A DNA stretch of 64,000 nt from Diorhabda sublineata (GCF_026230105.1 NC_079483.1:9045312-9109311); one strand, 5' to 3'. Shown: positions 32,448 through 43,609, counted from the first letter of the stretch. Made by a program: numbers and translations. Notes: generated by a model not told the origin, from the sequence alone.

Positions 32448-32530
32448 CTTCTATGTACTTTGCTGGCAGTTTATTGACAGAAAATCATTTAGGGCGTTTA
32501 AAGGAGACGTCAGCGCATGCTGCTTATTAA
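32448..32530 (+). CDS. Weak candidate terminal exon
   Basis: Preceded by TTTCATTTATATCTTTATTTAG, a good acceptor. It is open for 27 codons (SMYFAGSLLTENHLGRLKET) to TAA at 32528, with AATAAA at about 32553. Composition is less AT-rich than the flanks. The protein is not recognised, and no partner exon was found, so it may be chance. Confidence 0.2.
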
Positions 32531-33549
32531 AAAAATAATTATTTCAAAATTAATAAAATATTTCCAGAGAAAAAATGATTGTATTAAAAAATTAACTTGT
32601 AGAGGCACGTGTTGTTTTAAGTAAAATCGAAATTTGTAAAATCGCTTTCCATAAAATGATAATTTGATGTTGAACATTGAATTTTACAAAATTCTTTCCA
32701 TTTGGAGCACACCTCAGGAAAGCGTTCGGCAAATTGAAACAAATGATTGTTTATCTTGACAATTGACATTGACAGTAATGACACATTATTATTACGTTAG
32801 CGCCACGATTGATAAGTGGCAGAACTAAATTTGTGTACTGAAATTTACATGCGAGTTGACCTATTTTCTGACTACAAACACCCCTGATAAATAAACATTC
32901 GACTCGTTCGAATGAATTTAGTTTATGCGCCGATGACCGATCGAGTTAATTGGGTCATCTTATTGCTCATCTATCTAATAAATTATATTTATAATAATGA
33001 ATCGGATATCGCATAAATATAACAATAATTGAATCATTTACGCAAGAACAATTGAAAGCCATTAAAATTTCCATAAATAATGAAACATAATATTTCTGTG
33101 TTGTTGAAACAATTCGATTTGGTTCAAATCAAGGATATAACGGTAATTTTGTCCGTTTTATCGAGGAACGTGATGTAGATATATCATTTTATTTCGGATT
33201 TAAACTTCCATTATAGATCTCTATCCGTATAAATACAAAATTAACGATTGTCCTTTGTGACAAGAGCAGTTTTCGAAACGATACGTTTATTTTTTATCGT
33301 TCAGGTATAAAAATCTGTTTTTATTGCAAATAGTATGTATGAATTAATCAATTTCCGATAATATACGAAATTGACGTCCGTTCTATTCTGATCGTGAATC
33401 ATAAAAGAATATCATCGAGTTTATTAGATGTTCCGAGCTGCAAAAGAGACGGAAGTGACGTAGTGTACACTTTAAAGTCTGTTGCTTGGTTAATTTCAGT
33501 TGAAAATGAACATTCGGATACTGATAGTTTGCTATTGCAATTTAAATAA
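32531..33549. other. Unassigned AT-rich stretch
   Basis: About 1 kb without recognised gene or repeat. TTGACAATTGACATTGACAG near 32757 is another TGACA-rich patch. Confidence 0.3.
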
Positions 33550-33914
33550 TACGAGGGTTGCTACATAAATTTTGAGATGTGAATATGTCAAATCTGACAT
33601 TGCCATCATGAAGTTTGACATTTGTAATGTCAACGTAATGAAATGTTGAAAACTATTGAAAATTAGAGGAAAACGTAAGAAAATGAGATAAATTATAAGA
33701 AACCGGAATAATCTCAACGAAAGTATGAGAAGATGCGAGAGAATAGATGGAAATAAAGGAAATCATTGAGAATCATGAGAAGATTGGAGGAACTAGAAAA
33801 ACTAGAAAATTTTTTTGATAACGGAATAGGAAAAATTGGAAAGAATAAGAAAATCTAAAAAATAAATTATAAGAAACTAAAAGAAATTGGGAGGATATCA
33901 ACAAAAATGAGGAA

Positions 33915-34255
33915 TAACTAGTAGAAACTAGTAGAAACCAGTGGAAACTAGTAGAAACCAGTGGAAACTAGTAGAAACCAGTGGAAACTAGTAGAAACGA
34001 GTAGAAACTAGTAAAAACTAGTGGAAACTAGTAGAAACTAGTGGAAACTAGCAAAATCTATTAGAAACCAATAGAAACTAGTAGAAACTAGTAGAAACTA
34101 GTAGAAACCAGTGGAAACTAGTAGAAACCAGTGGAAACTAGTAGAAACCAGTGGAAACTAGTAGAAACGAGTAGAAACTAGTAAAAACTAGTGGAAACTA
34201 GTAGAAACTAGTGGAAACTAGTAAAAACTATTAGAAACCAATAGAAACTAGTAGA
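33915..34255 (+). repeat. 10-bp minisatellite (ACTAGTAGAA), array 1
   Basis: About 34 units of ACTAGTAGAA with CCAGTGGAA variants. A longer internal block (33940-34040) recurs at about 34105-34210. It lies inside mariner copy 4. Confidence 0.93.
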
Positions 34256-34455
34256 AACGGAAAAAATGGAATGAAATGGAAGAAAATAGGAGAAAGTGGA
34301 AAGAATCAATACTTGAAACATTCATTGAATCGCGACATGTTTTTCTATCACTTTTGACGTAGATTAAACCAACGACAGTGTACCAGAAAGTGGAGAAAAT
34401 CATGAAAGTTCTAAAAAATCCTATGAAAAATTGTGAGAAAATCAATAGAAACTTA

Positions 34456-34650
34456 AATAAATTATAGGAAACTAAAAGAAATTGGGAGGATATCAACAAA
34501 AATGAGGAATAACTAGTAGAAACTAGTAGAAATTAGTAGAAACTGGTAGAAACTAGTATAAACTAGTGGAAATTAGTAGATACCAGTAGAAACTAGTAGA
34601 AACTAGTAGATACTAGTAGAAACTAGTAGAAACCAATAGAAACAGTAGAA
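34456..34650 (+). repeat. 10-bp minisatellite, array 2, with duplicated flank
   Basis: AACTAAAAGAAATTGGGAGG then ATATCAACAAAAATGAGGAA occurs before both arrays (33875 and 34466), so the second array arose by duplication of array plus flank. It holds about 14 units. Confidence 0.88.
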
Positions 34651-35043
34651 ACTGAAAAAATATAATAAACTGGAAGAAAATAGGAAAAACCGGGAATCAA
34701 GGAAATCAGTCGCAGAACATGAATCAATTTCCATCACGATTATGACAGCTCTCACACATCATTTTAAACAAAAAACGTCTTTGGACAGTAAATAGATCGA
34801 ATTAATGGGTCATCCGCCGTATAATCCTTATTTGGCGCTCAATGATTTCTTCTTTTTTTCCGCAGATAAAAAATAAATTAAGAGGTTTGTCCGCACCTGA
34901 AGAAGCAGTTGATGTGGTACCTCATTCGGAATGGAAACAAATGCTTCGACAATTGGTTAAAATGCATGGAAAAGTTAATTGATCTTAATTTAGAATGTTT
35001 GTTTTCATTTGTCTATTTTGGAACTTCAGTAGCAGCCCTCGTA

Positions 35044-36104
35044 GTAGTTACAAGGAAAACTGCATTTTTTAAAAATTCAGGTTTTCAAATTTGATTCAAC
35101 TTTTTCTGTTTTGTTTTTTTTTTAGTTTTTATCGAATCAAAAGCAATTTGTAATCGTGAAGAATAATTTTCATTCTTATACAGGGTATTTATAAATTCAT
35201 GCGACTAAATTTGAACGGGTCTCTATAACAAGATTTCCTCAGCCCGTCCCTTTTCGAGATATCATCCTTAAAAGTTACTAAAATTAATTTTTTATTTCTT
35301 TTTTCTCTAAAATTTCAGTAATTCTAGAAACTTGTAATTCTGTGATTCACGAGCACTCGCAAAAAACTAACTATTGGTATTTTTTCCAATATTCACATTA
35401 TACGGGGATGGAATTAGCAACCCTTACTTTATTTCAATTTAAATTTTTTCCCAAACGCCGAAGAAAAACGAAAAAACCCACAATTGAGTTAAAAACTGTA
35501 AAAATGTAAAACGTAATACAATTTAATTCTTTTGATACTCGATGACAACAATTCACGCTCCATTTTTTCTAATTCAATGAAATTACAAATTAATCAATTA
35601 GATTTACAAACTTAATTTGTGTTAACCGTAGGATTTAATTTCGTTAAATCTATGATAGTCGGTGTGGATTCACTTTCATCCCGTTGCTGATCTGTGGTTA
35701 CAACGACATTAAACGAATTCCTTTCTCATCGCTACAGTGTTTGTAAGTCTGAGTTTGTGGCCGAGCCACAAATTAAAGCTTCTTGCATTCCCTTAAACAT
35801 AAACATCTATTAAAACGAAACAAAAACAGAGAGATAACAAGAAATGAAGATAAAAACATGGACATTCTGGAAATGAAATATGAATCAATGTATAAAGTGC
35901 ACGGAAAATAATTTTCTGTTGCAAAAACAATCTTTTAAATTATGGGGACTGTATAAAATTTTCGTTCTTTTTCTTTTATTTTATGCTTTGTTCCATGTCA
36001 GCTTTTTCTTCTTTAAACTTTTTCTTATCGCGTCGTCTCATGTTTCTTTTGGGTTTTCTCTGTTACTCATTAGTTTTTTTACTTGTATTTAATTTCCTAT
36101 TATT
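35044..36104. other. Unassigned, with a terminal fragment at 35178
   Basis: TATACAGGGTATTTATAAATTC at about 35177 looks like one end of a CAGGGTG-type foldback element without its partner. The rest is unassigned; a 70-codon hydrophobic frame (35880-36092) has no recognised similarity. Confidence 0.3.
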
Positions 36105-36302
36105 TGTAAATGTCGTCACCAGCTCAACTGACTTCTTTTCATGAATTCGGTGACTGGTGTTACTTCTCCAATTCTATTTTTTCTAATTTTATCCTTTCTT
36201 GATCCTCCTTCCACTCTTTTCAAATTTTTCATTTCCTTAGCTTGTATTTTCCTTTTAGTTGTTGATTTAACACCCATGAATCGCAGCCGTATCTTAGTAT
36301 TG
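36105..36302 (-). pseudogene. LINE C-terminal fragment, interrupted by nested elements
   Basis: Minus-strand codons read FRPILRYGCDSWVLNQQLKG, KIQAKEMKNLKRVEGGSRKD, RIGEVTPVTEF and MKRSQLSWW. This is the usual segment after the RT thumb in RTE/L1-like insect LINEs ('ILLYGCETW…K…EMK.LRR..G.TR.DR.RN..IRE'). It appears to be the downstream continuation of 38176-38800, separated by about 1.9 kb of mariner and BEL/Pao sequence. Confidence 0.7.
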
Positions 36303-37262
36303 GTCTAAATTTGATTCGAAATACTTCAATTTTAGTTTTTCTTGAACATAATAGATAAACGGAATTGTTTCCTTGAGAATCTTGACATTTTTTATTACCT
36401 CCTCGTTGGAAGAAAATTTACGATCTTTTAAACTTTTTTTAAGTTGAGGAAAGAGATGATAGTCGGACGGAGCCAAATCTGGTGAATACGGGGGGTGTTT
36501 TAGTAACTCAAACCCTAAATCACGAATTTTTTGCATGGCAACATGAGATTTGTGTAGAGGGGCGTTGTCCTGCAAAAACAAAACACCTTTGGATAGCTTT
36601 CCGCGTCTTTTCTCTTCAATTTTTTCCCGTAGCAATGTCGAATAGTAATCTCCAGTTATTGTTCTAACCTTATCCAAAAAATCAAATCATGATTTCTCCA
36701 TGGAAATCCCAAAAAACTTAAGCAAGAACTTTTCCAGCAGATTTTTGGACACGAAACTTCTTAGGTCTTGGAGAACCAGAGTGTCGCCATTTCATGGATT
36801 GTTGCTTTGTTTTTGGACCGCAGAAATGTACCCAAATCTCATCCAAAGTAAGAATTCGGTTTAAGAAGTCTACATCGTTTTCAAATCGAGCATAGATCGA
36901 ACCTTTGCATGTTTTTGGTCAACAATCAAACGTTATGCAGTAAATTGACGTGAACTATATGATGAACGCGTTTTTATGAAATATTCAGTGCTTCAGATAT
37001 CCGTTTTAGCCCAATTTGATGGTCTGATAAAATCATGTCATGAACTGCATCGATATTTTGGAGGACTGACACAAAAACTGGCCTTCCCGATGGGTCATCA
37101 TCTTCAATGGAAAATTCACCTCTTTTGAAGCTTGCAGTCCAATTTTCACAGTCGCATACGAAGGACATTGATCACCAAGGGTATTAAGCCTATCTTCGTA
37201 AATCTGCTTACCTCTCAACCCTTTTAAATACAATTATTTCTTTTAATTTATTGCGTAACTCC
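36294..37262 (-). pseudogene. mariner transposase, near full-length but broken
   Basis: N-terminal blocks are GDQCPSYATVK, FKRGEFSIEDDDPSGRPVFV and IDAVHDMILSDHQIGLKRIS with EALNIS (37250-36975). The middle (36970-36680) is recognisable but frameshifted (LVDQKHAKV, MRFGYIS). The last third, 36677-36400, is one clean frame: VRTITGDYYSTLL, KRRGKLSKGVLFLQDNAPLH, HPPYSPDLAPSDYHLFPQL and KKSLKDRKFSSNEEV. Catalytic D (LQDNA) and D (APSDY) are kept. The C-terminal 40 residues diverge, and no TIRs were found. Closest in motif style to SETMAR/GDYYSTLL-type mariners. Best-preserved transposase segment in the window. Confidence 0.85.
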
Positions 37263-37369
37263 AGTTTACTTTTTTGACGTGAAACTTTACACTGACACTT
37301 CTAATAATTTATTGTTAGTTGCTATGGTAACGCAATATGTATGGAACTGGTCTAGGCCAACTAGATATC

Positions 37370-37975
37370 GATACATAAGTTTGTGCATCGAAGCATCATA
37401 AAAGCAGTGAATGTTTAGTAATTGGTAATTCGATCCAGCGGCCATCCAAGGAATTTCTAATTGTGTGCTATTTGATTATAAAATTGTTTCCAAATTACTA
37501 ATAAATACTTCGAAATAGGCTAGTCCCATGGTAATTTGATTGACCATAGTTTTCGAATGATGATTTTCGCTACTATAATTGCTGGACTAAAAAAAAAAAA
37601 ACAAGTGGATCATATATTAGTGGATATAATGGAAAGCGTTGGGTTTTGAAACTAAATTCAAAAGCTTGTTAGGAATATCTTCAGGATCAATGTTTCGTAA
37701 AATGTCAGGGTAATTTGAAACACACTTTCTTAGAATGAAATTTGCTGCCGATAAAGTGGATAAAACATTTCAATTCATTGATATCATCGGAACCATTAAA
37801 TCATCCACATAAAATCGTATTGGATGCTGATTTTCGATAGCTGATTGATGAATACATCTGATTGCTAGGTAAGGCGTTGACGTGGTGCTACATGTCACTG
37901 TATTGAGTTGGTATGTTGAAAATTCTTCATTTATACTCATAAATGACAGTCTATACAACCGCCGAGCAAAGGGTG
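37370..37975 (-). pseudogene. BEL/Pao LTR retrotransposon pol fragment (reverse transcriptase and RT-RNase H linker)
   Basis: Reading leftward: INEEFSTYQLNTVTCSTTST, PYLAIRCIHQ, then HPIRFYVDDLM, which holds the YVDD catalytic box of BEL/Pao RT (37790-37850). It continues with ANFILRKCVSNYPDILRNID, PEDIPNKLLN (37680-37740). After a frameshift come PAIIVAKIIIRKLWSIKLPW (37510-37590), the conserved segment beyond RT, and WKQFYNQ. 'YQL.TVTYGT…PYLAIRCL' and 'FYVDDL' are diagnostic of this clade. LTRs, protease and integrase are absent. It lies within the broken LINE between mariner and foldback sequence. Confidence 0.8.
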
Positions 37976-37997
37976 TTATAACTAAAAGCCCCTGTAT

Positions 37998-38150
37998 AAA
38001 CAGGGTGTTTCAAAAAAGGTGATCACGTCTCTAGGATACATAGAAAACTGAAAAAAATATTTATTATATTTTTTACGATTTTGTCGTAACTACTGGCAAC
38101 ATTGTATTCAAATTTTATACGAATAGGTTTGGGAATTTGTTTTTGTGTCT
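37998..38150 (+). mobile_element. Half of a CAGGGTGTTTC foldback MITE
   Basis: ACAGGGTGTTTCAAAAAAGG then TGATCACGTCTCTAGGATAC matches the left arm of the complete element at 44033-44266. The right arm is not present. Confidence 0.65.
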
Positions 38151-38175
38151 GACTTCAAAAGAGGGCGCTAGTTAC

Positions 38176-38800
38176 CTAGTTACACAGTTCGTACCAAGTA
38201 ATATTGATCATATTATGAATCCATTGACCATAATAGTATGATTTGTTGGCATTTTCAATTCTCCGATTTATCTTCGTCTCTCGATTCCCATCTGCTTCTA
38301 GATATCGCACCTCGTTTACTTTTTCTATTTCTTCGCCTTCTATATATTTGTGCATTCTGTAACCTCCGTTGTTTATTGCCGTTTTCTTTTTATTCATTTT
38401 CTTTTGGTACTTAGTTTCATTTAATCAAGTTTTCTAAATATCCATGCCCCACATACATGCCTTTTGTTTTTTCTTTTACTAATCCTCCTCCTTGTCTTAA
38501 TCCTTCCGTTGTTGTGAATATGTCTGACCTTCTGTCTTTTCTTATAACACCATTAACATTGATTTCATTCATGTTTTCTTGTTATTCACCCTATCGAACG
38601 CCTTTTCCACATCGATAAATGAAAAATACACCTTTCCTTTCGATGTCAATGCTTTGTTTTTGTTATTTTCTTAATGTATCTAGTATATTTTGGGTTTTTC
38701 TGGAACCATTTTGTGAATCTGTTAGTGTTGATCTTTTTTATTATCTTTTCGTCTACTTTTACCACCGTATTTTTAAATTTATTCATCTATAGTTAACGCT
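38176..38800 (-). pseudogene. RTE/L1-like LINE reverse transcriptase fragment
   Basis: At 38560-38640 the minus strand reads KGKVYFSFIDVEKAFDRVNN, the RT palm box. 38480-38555 gives NVNGVIRKDRRSD, then TTEGLRQGGGLV (for 'GLRQGGVLSP'). 38180-38400 gives NNGGYRMHKYIEGEEIEKVN, EVRYLEADGN and INRRIENANKSYY, the RT thumb region ('YLG…EI..RI..A…'). Frameshifts separate the blocks and the YxDD box is lost. It probably belongs with 36105-36302. Confidence 0.72.
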
Positions 38801-38849
38801 AACTAAGAAAAACACATTTTTTTTGACAAAAATCGATTTTATTCATCAA

Positions 38850-39790
38850 TACAATCATTCCAACGCTTCTCTAACTCCTCGATGACGTGCTTGTAGAAGG
38901 ATTTGTCTTTTACTTTAAAATAGGCTTCAATTTCAGCAATTGCTTCTTCATTTGAGCTGAATTTCTCACCGGCTACCATTATTTTTGAGATTAACGAATA
39001 GCCAGTAGTCACTGGAGGCCAGATCTGGACTATACGGTGGATGAGGAAGCAATTCGAAGTGTAATTCGTTCAATTCAACTATCGTTGACATCTATTTGTG
39101 AACTGGTTCATCGTCTTGGTTAAACAATGGTTTTTTCTTCGACATATGAGGCTATTAGTCGTCGATTTTTGTATTTAAACTCTATGTTGTATTCGCTATT
39201 GATTGTCTCTCCCTTTTGGAGATTGTCGATGGATAATATACCATGCGTATCTCAAATTAATGAAGCCATAACCTTCCCAGCTGACTTTTCTTTCTTTTGA
39301 CGCTTCGGATGTTGTTCATCGGCAGCAAACCACTCAGATGATAGTCGTTTTGATTTTGGAGTTAACTGATGGATCCATTTTTTATCCACTGTCATATATC
39401 GACGCAAAAAATCTGATTTGATATGTTTAAATATGACCAAATACTGCTCTGAATCATCAACATGATGTTTTTGAGTAAACGCGGCATCCAGTTTGAAAAA
39501 ATCTTTCTCATGGTCAAATATTCATGCATAATTGTGAACACACTGTGTTCTGATGTCTTCACGGCCTCAGTTATCTCACGCAATTTTAATTTACGATTAG
39601 ATATAACCAATTTGTGGACTTTTTTGGTGTTTTCTGGATTAACCACTTTATTTGGTCGACCAGAACGTTCACCAACATCGATGTCTCTACGACAACGTTT
39701 AAATTCAGCATACCAAAAACAAATTGTTCTGTTTGATAGAGTAAACACATTTGAAATAATTGATGAGCTTTTAAAGTATTTTTTTTCTCA
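38850..39790 (-). pseudogene. mariner transposase remnant, near full-length
   Basis: N-terminal half (39790-39390): NRTICFWYAEFKRCRRDIDV, GERSGRPNKVV, IMHEYLTMRKIFSNWMPRLL. Middle (39440-39250): LRRYMTVDKKWIHQLTPKSK (first catalytic Asp, 'VDKKW' for 'VDETW'), EKSAGKVMASLI. C-terminal part (39120-38840), frameshifted: the region before KIMVAGEKFSSNEEAIAEIE, AYFKVKDKSFYKHVIEELEK and RWNDCIDE near 38870. The central 'HQDNAP' box is degraded (SQIDVN-like). The motif order is that of irritans-related mariners. No defined TIRs. Confidence 0.8.
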
Positions 39791-39799
39791 TCAATAATA

Positions 39800-40830
39800 A
39801 ATTATAAATTAACACATTAAATTGTTTTGAATCAATTATTTTGATAATAACAAAAGTAGTTTAAACTTAAATGGCTGTCACTATTTTTCTGACTTATCGG
39901 AACGTCATGAAATTTGACACATAGTTTTTTGGAAGTTGGTACTCAAACGTCATATGGATTTGACGTATGTCACACGACTTATTGAATCATTTAGTATTAT
40001 TTTCACTTTCCAAGGTTTGTAACACTGATAAAAATGTTTTCAAAATTTTATACATATGATGATGGTCACTTCGTTAACTATATTTTTACAATGTAATTAC
40101 TGTTTCTCGTATTATGAGGTGTAGAGAAAATGGGAACAAAAACTGCCATTTTCTAGTCACTTTGGGATGGAACATTACAAACGAGATATTATTAATAATG
40201 CAACGATTCCTTACATTATTTACATTTTCGAGAAAGTCTTACCCACGGTGATTTAAGGAAGAACCAGAAGGAAACACTAAAATGTTTCGGGTTGGTTTTT
40301 ATTTCCTTTTATGTTGAGGATACTACAGCTACATCATGACTGGATAGTTTTCTAAACCAACATTATTTATGGTCTATGAAAATTTAATCAAGCTAAATGC
40401 TCTAATGATATTTCGAACTTTAGAATCCCAGGTAGATTTTTTTGGTTTTACTACAATAATGTAATTTTCATAATAAACTGAAACGTATTTTCTTTATTTA
40501 ACTGTTTAAATAATATTTATAAGTTTAAATAACATTTAAATTAGAAAATCTAGCCTAAAAAAAATAAATTTCGAAAATTATTAATAAGAAATTATGGAGA
40601 GTTATTTCGAGAAAAGATACTATGAGATTGCGGTAAATTGTTTTATCAAATACTAAATAAAGAGATAATACAAAATTTGAATCAATTTTTTCTCAATTTT
40701 TTGCACTTGGTGAACAATTCAATCATACTAGAATTGAATAAATGTCTAGGATAATTTATGGAAGGTTACTTTGTATTTTGGTTACCAATGTTTTTAACCC
40801 AACATGCAGCAAGCTGTTTGAGACCTTGCT
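39800..40830. other. Unassigned AT-rich stretch
   Basis: About 1 kb. TTTGACGTATGTCACACGAC near 39960 is TGTCA-rich. No gene or bounded element recognised. Confidence 0.3.
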
Positions 40831-40831
40831 A

Positions 40832-41755
40832 AAACTTTTGGTAATTATACACTTTCGCGGTCACCTGGTTTTTTGGCTCTAGAAAATCGAAAAATGGATG
40901 GATTTTAATGATCTTGGTCTCAAAATGTTCCATTTTACGGCGGATTTATTAAAAAAAATACGAAAATTAAAAAAAATAAATATTTTTTACAGTTTCATGA
41001 CTTTAAATGCAAAAAAATGACTTTCTACATATAATCCTTCGTAACTGTTTCTGATGTCGTGGAATCAAGTTCGTATATTTTTTTTCGCAATTTACATGAA
41101 AAAATGAATATTTTGAAAAAAAAATTTCAAAAAAGTTAATTTTTTTGAATAATTGTGAGTTGTGGGATTTTGTTAATAATAAATTGAAATATATTGACAA
41201 TGAGTTGCAACAATTGTGAATTGAATACATTTGAAGCACTTACAATATTCAATGATACAAAACAACCTAACCTAACCTAACCTAACATAACCTAACCTAA
41301 CCTAACCTAACCAAAATTATAAAATTTATCTATTTTTCGATTTTTAATGGTCCAAAAACTATTAACATTGAAGAATATAGTACGAAACTATTCACGAAAA
41401 TTGGTTGTTTTTCATCGATTTCATTTTAACCTATAAAAACTGAAAAAATCATTCTTTTTGGATTTTTTTTAAATTGTTTATTAATTTATGTAGAATACAA
41501 AAAAAATATAAGAACTTTATCTGATAATGAGATAATTTTTTGTAAAGGATTATTTTGCAAAACCGTTTTTTTTTACGATTTAAAACAGTAAAACTATGAG
41601 AAATTTTCGTTCCAGCTATTTCTACTAATTTTTTTTATAAATCCCCCGTAAAATGGAACATTTTGAGACCAAGATCATTAAAATCCATCCATTTTTCGAT
41701 TTTCTAGAGCCAAAAAACCAGGTGACCGTGAAAGTGTATAATTACCAAACTTTCT
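40832..41755. mobile_element. Inverted-repeat element with CCTAA centre
   Basis: The left arm at 40832-40955 (GGTAATTATACACTTTCGCG, GTCACCTGGTTTTTTGGCTC, GATCTTGGTCTCAAAATGTT) is the reverse complement of 41640-41752, with only a few differences over about 110 bp. The 690-bp interior is AT-rich and contains the (CCTAA)n array. No coding sequence. The high arm similarity suggests relatively recent origin or gene conversion. Confidence 0.85.
41264..41312. repeat. (CCTAA)n interstitial array
   Basis: Ten nearly perfect CCTAA units with one CATAA variant; the least degenerate array in the window. Confidence 0.92.
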
Positions 41756-42120
41756 TTAGGTTTAGATGCAAAAAATTGTCGCACCCCATTTTCAACATCA
41801 TTTTTTTCCATGCAAGAATTTCTTACCAAGTTATCTAAGAATATGCGAGTTGCTGAATGCGAAAAATCATTGCTATTATGTGAGAAATAACGAGCCCTAA
41901 ATAGGGATTGGGGCCAAAAAAATTTACCAAAAAAACCATCATGATTGAATTGATATTAGAGAATCTAATTATTTTGGTAAAAACTGAAGTTAATTCGAAA
42001 CATTATTTTTCTTATTAATCTTTCAAAAATTAAAAAAAAACAATTTTAAAACAGAAGAGACCTAATATCAAGAAAATTCTGTAATTTTGTCTTGCTAATT
42101 CCCCCCAAAACTCGCCATTG
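41756..42120. other. Unassigned
   Basis: AT-rich, nothing recognised. Confidence 0.25.
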
Positions 42121-43172
42121 TACGAGGGTAGCAGCCCTTAAGTTTTGAGAGAGACAAATATTTATAATTGTTTTTCAAACTCTCCGTTGCATGCGTTTGA
42201 ACCAATTTCTATTCCGTTCGCTTGGAAGTGCTTTTAGTTTTGGTGGAATTGGATCGTCTTGAAAGTCTCATACAATCGATTGTTGTGCAGTCTTATGTTC
42301 AATGATTCGTGACCCGTTACGATCTTAAAGAAGCACCGCGATTAAATTCTTTCAGAATTTCTTCGCACCAATCGACACGAGCTTTTTTGACAGCCAAATG
42401 TTGATGCCCAAGTATGAATCACTCTCACGATATGTCACATGAGGATCTTGCGATATCAGTTTACGTACAGCATCGATGTTTTCTGGTACAATAGAAGATT
42501 TTAGACGACCTTCACTAAATTCACCCTGTAGAAAAGTGCGACCACGATTGAGTTCGGAAAACTAGCAAATAATGGTGGTTGAAGATGGCGCTTCATCACT
42601 AAAAGTCGGAGTGAGTTGATTGGCACATTGCTTTTGGTTCAATCCACGTGGAAAATCATCGTACGAAAATGTTTAATTCCATTTTTTGATCGAGATAAAT
42701 ATTTCAAGTATTTGTGAACAACTCAAATAGCACTGTTGAGAATTGATTAAATTTACAGCTGACTCGACCTATCCCAACCTTGACCCTATCCTTACCTCAC
42801 ACTATTTTGTTTTATAGTGTCAAAGTTGGTAACCATGTTCTTATTAATATTTAATTTAGTTAAGTTGGCAGGCGATAAACACTCTTAGATATGTTCAAGT
42901 GACAGTGATAGTGTGACAGGCGAACGTGTTCCATTTTGGAATTTTAATAATTTTTTAGTATTCAGCTACAATCCGACGATTGTTCGGCAATAGTTTTGTT
43001 AATTAATCATTTCTCAATAAAGAACCAAAAACCCAATGAAAATAACAACACACTTGTATGTCAACACGTTTTGGGTACGTTCACACATTAAAAATGTCAA
43101 ACTATATGTTGACAATGTCAGATTTGATATAACCTCATCAGTGTTGCCATATCTCAAAAGTTAATCCTCGTA
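42121..43172 (-). mobile_element. TIR-to-TIR mariner, copy 5, internally deleted
   Basis: The 5' TIR is at 43172 (TACGAGGATTAACTTTTGAG, then ATATGGCAACACTGATGAGG) and the 3' TIR at 42121 (TACGAGGGTAGCAGCCCTTA). Minus-strand coding from about 42600: WFAS-FSELNRGRTFLQGEF-type codons, SEGRLKSSIVPENIDAVRKL and ISQDPHVTYRES (42520-42440), WLSKKLVSIGAKKF near 42390, AQQSIVWDFQDDPIPPKLKA-like codons, then directly NWFKRMQRRV near 42190. A deletion removes the catalytic middle. A 316-bp insert lies in the 5' UTR (separate entry). Confidence 0.85.
42735..43050. mobile_element. Solo LTR-like insert within mariner copy 5
   Basis: Compared with sibling copy 2 (TAGCACTCGTATG near 8598-8610), copy 5 reads TAGCACT, then 316 bp, then CACTTGTATG. 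CACT is therefore duplicated as a target site (42731-42734 and 43051-43054). Allowing the shared T, the insert starts TGTTG and ends CAACA, a perfect 5-bp inverted terminus with the TG…CA typical of LTRs. AATAAAG occurs near 43016. No internal coding sequence. The orientation is not certain. Confidence 0.7.
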
Positions 43173-43540
43173 TATTATAGCTTCGATATTTTTTATATTC
43201 CTTCAAGTAATAATAAATAAAGTATACAAAATTTCCAATATGTAGTAAAGATAATGATAACATATGATCATAAATAGAAAAAAAAGTATCATTCGTTTGA
43301 TATACGAGGTATATCCACGAAGTAAGTTCCATTTAGTTATATAAAAAAGCGTGTATAGATACAAAAAACAATATTTATAACTATAACAACTAATTTTCTA
43401 TATAGATTCATCCATTTTGTCTTGTCATAACATGGAAGGGGTGCCACCTGTATATTCAACCATATTCTTTAAGCTCGTCATCATCGTTAAAGTTTGCTAG
43501 GTATGAAAAGATATGTATAGAGGATGATCAAACACGTTCC
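43173..43540. other. Unassigned, with isolated mariner-like terminus near 43301
   Basis: ATACGAGGTATATCCACGAA then GTAAGTTCC near 43302 resembles TIRs of another insect mariner group. No transposase is attached. Confidence 0.35.
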
Positions 43541-43609
43541 TTAACCGAACCTAATCGAATCTAACCTAACCTAACCTAATCTAACCAAAAGTTAACCTAA
43601 CCTAACCTA
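43541..43609. repeat. (CCTAA)n interstitial array
   Basis: About 11 CCTAA units with CTAATC and CCAAAAG interruptions. Confidence 0.85.

Larger units (their letters stand above)
33550..35043 (+). mobile_element. mariner with minisatellite-filled interior, copy 4
   Basis: The 5' TIR at 33550 (TACGAGGGTTGCTACATAAA) is followed by the subfamily's 5' UTR. A fragment of the N-terminal region occurs at 34300-34385 (CTTTTGACGTAGATTAAACC). The C-terminal transposase at 34740-34985 reads ASLGRSIELMGHPPY-like codons, NPYLALNDFFFFSADKK and WLKCMEKLIDLNLE. The 3' TIR ends at 35043 (CAGTAGCAGCCCTCGTA). Most of the gene has been replaced by two arrays of a 10-bp repeat. Both TIRs are present, so the outline of the element survives at about 1.5 kb. 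Confidence 0.8.
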
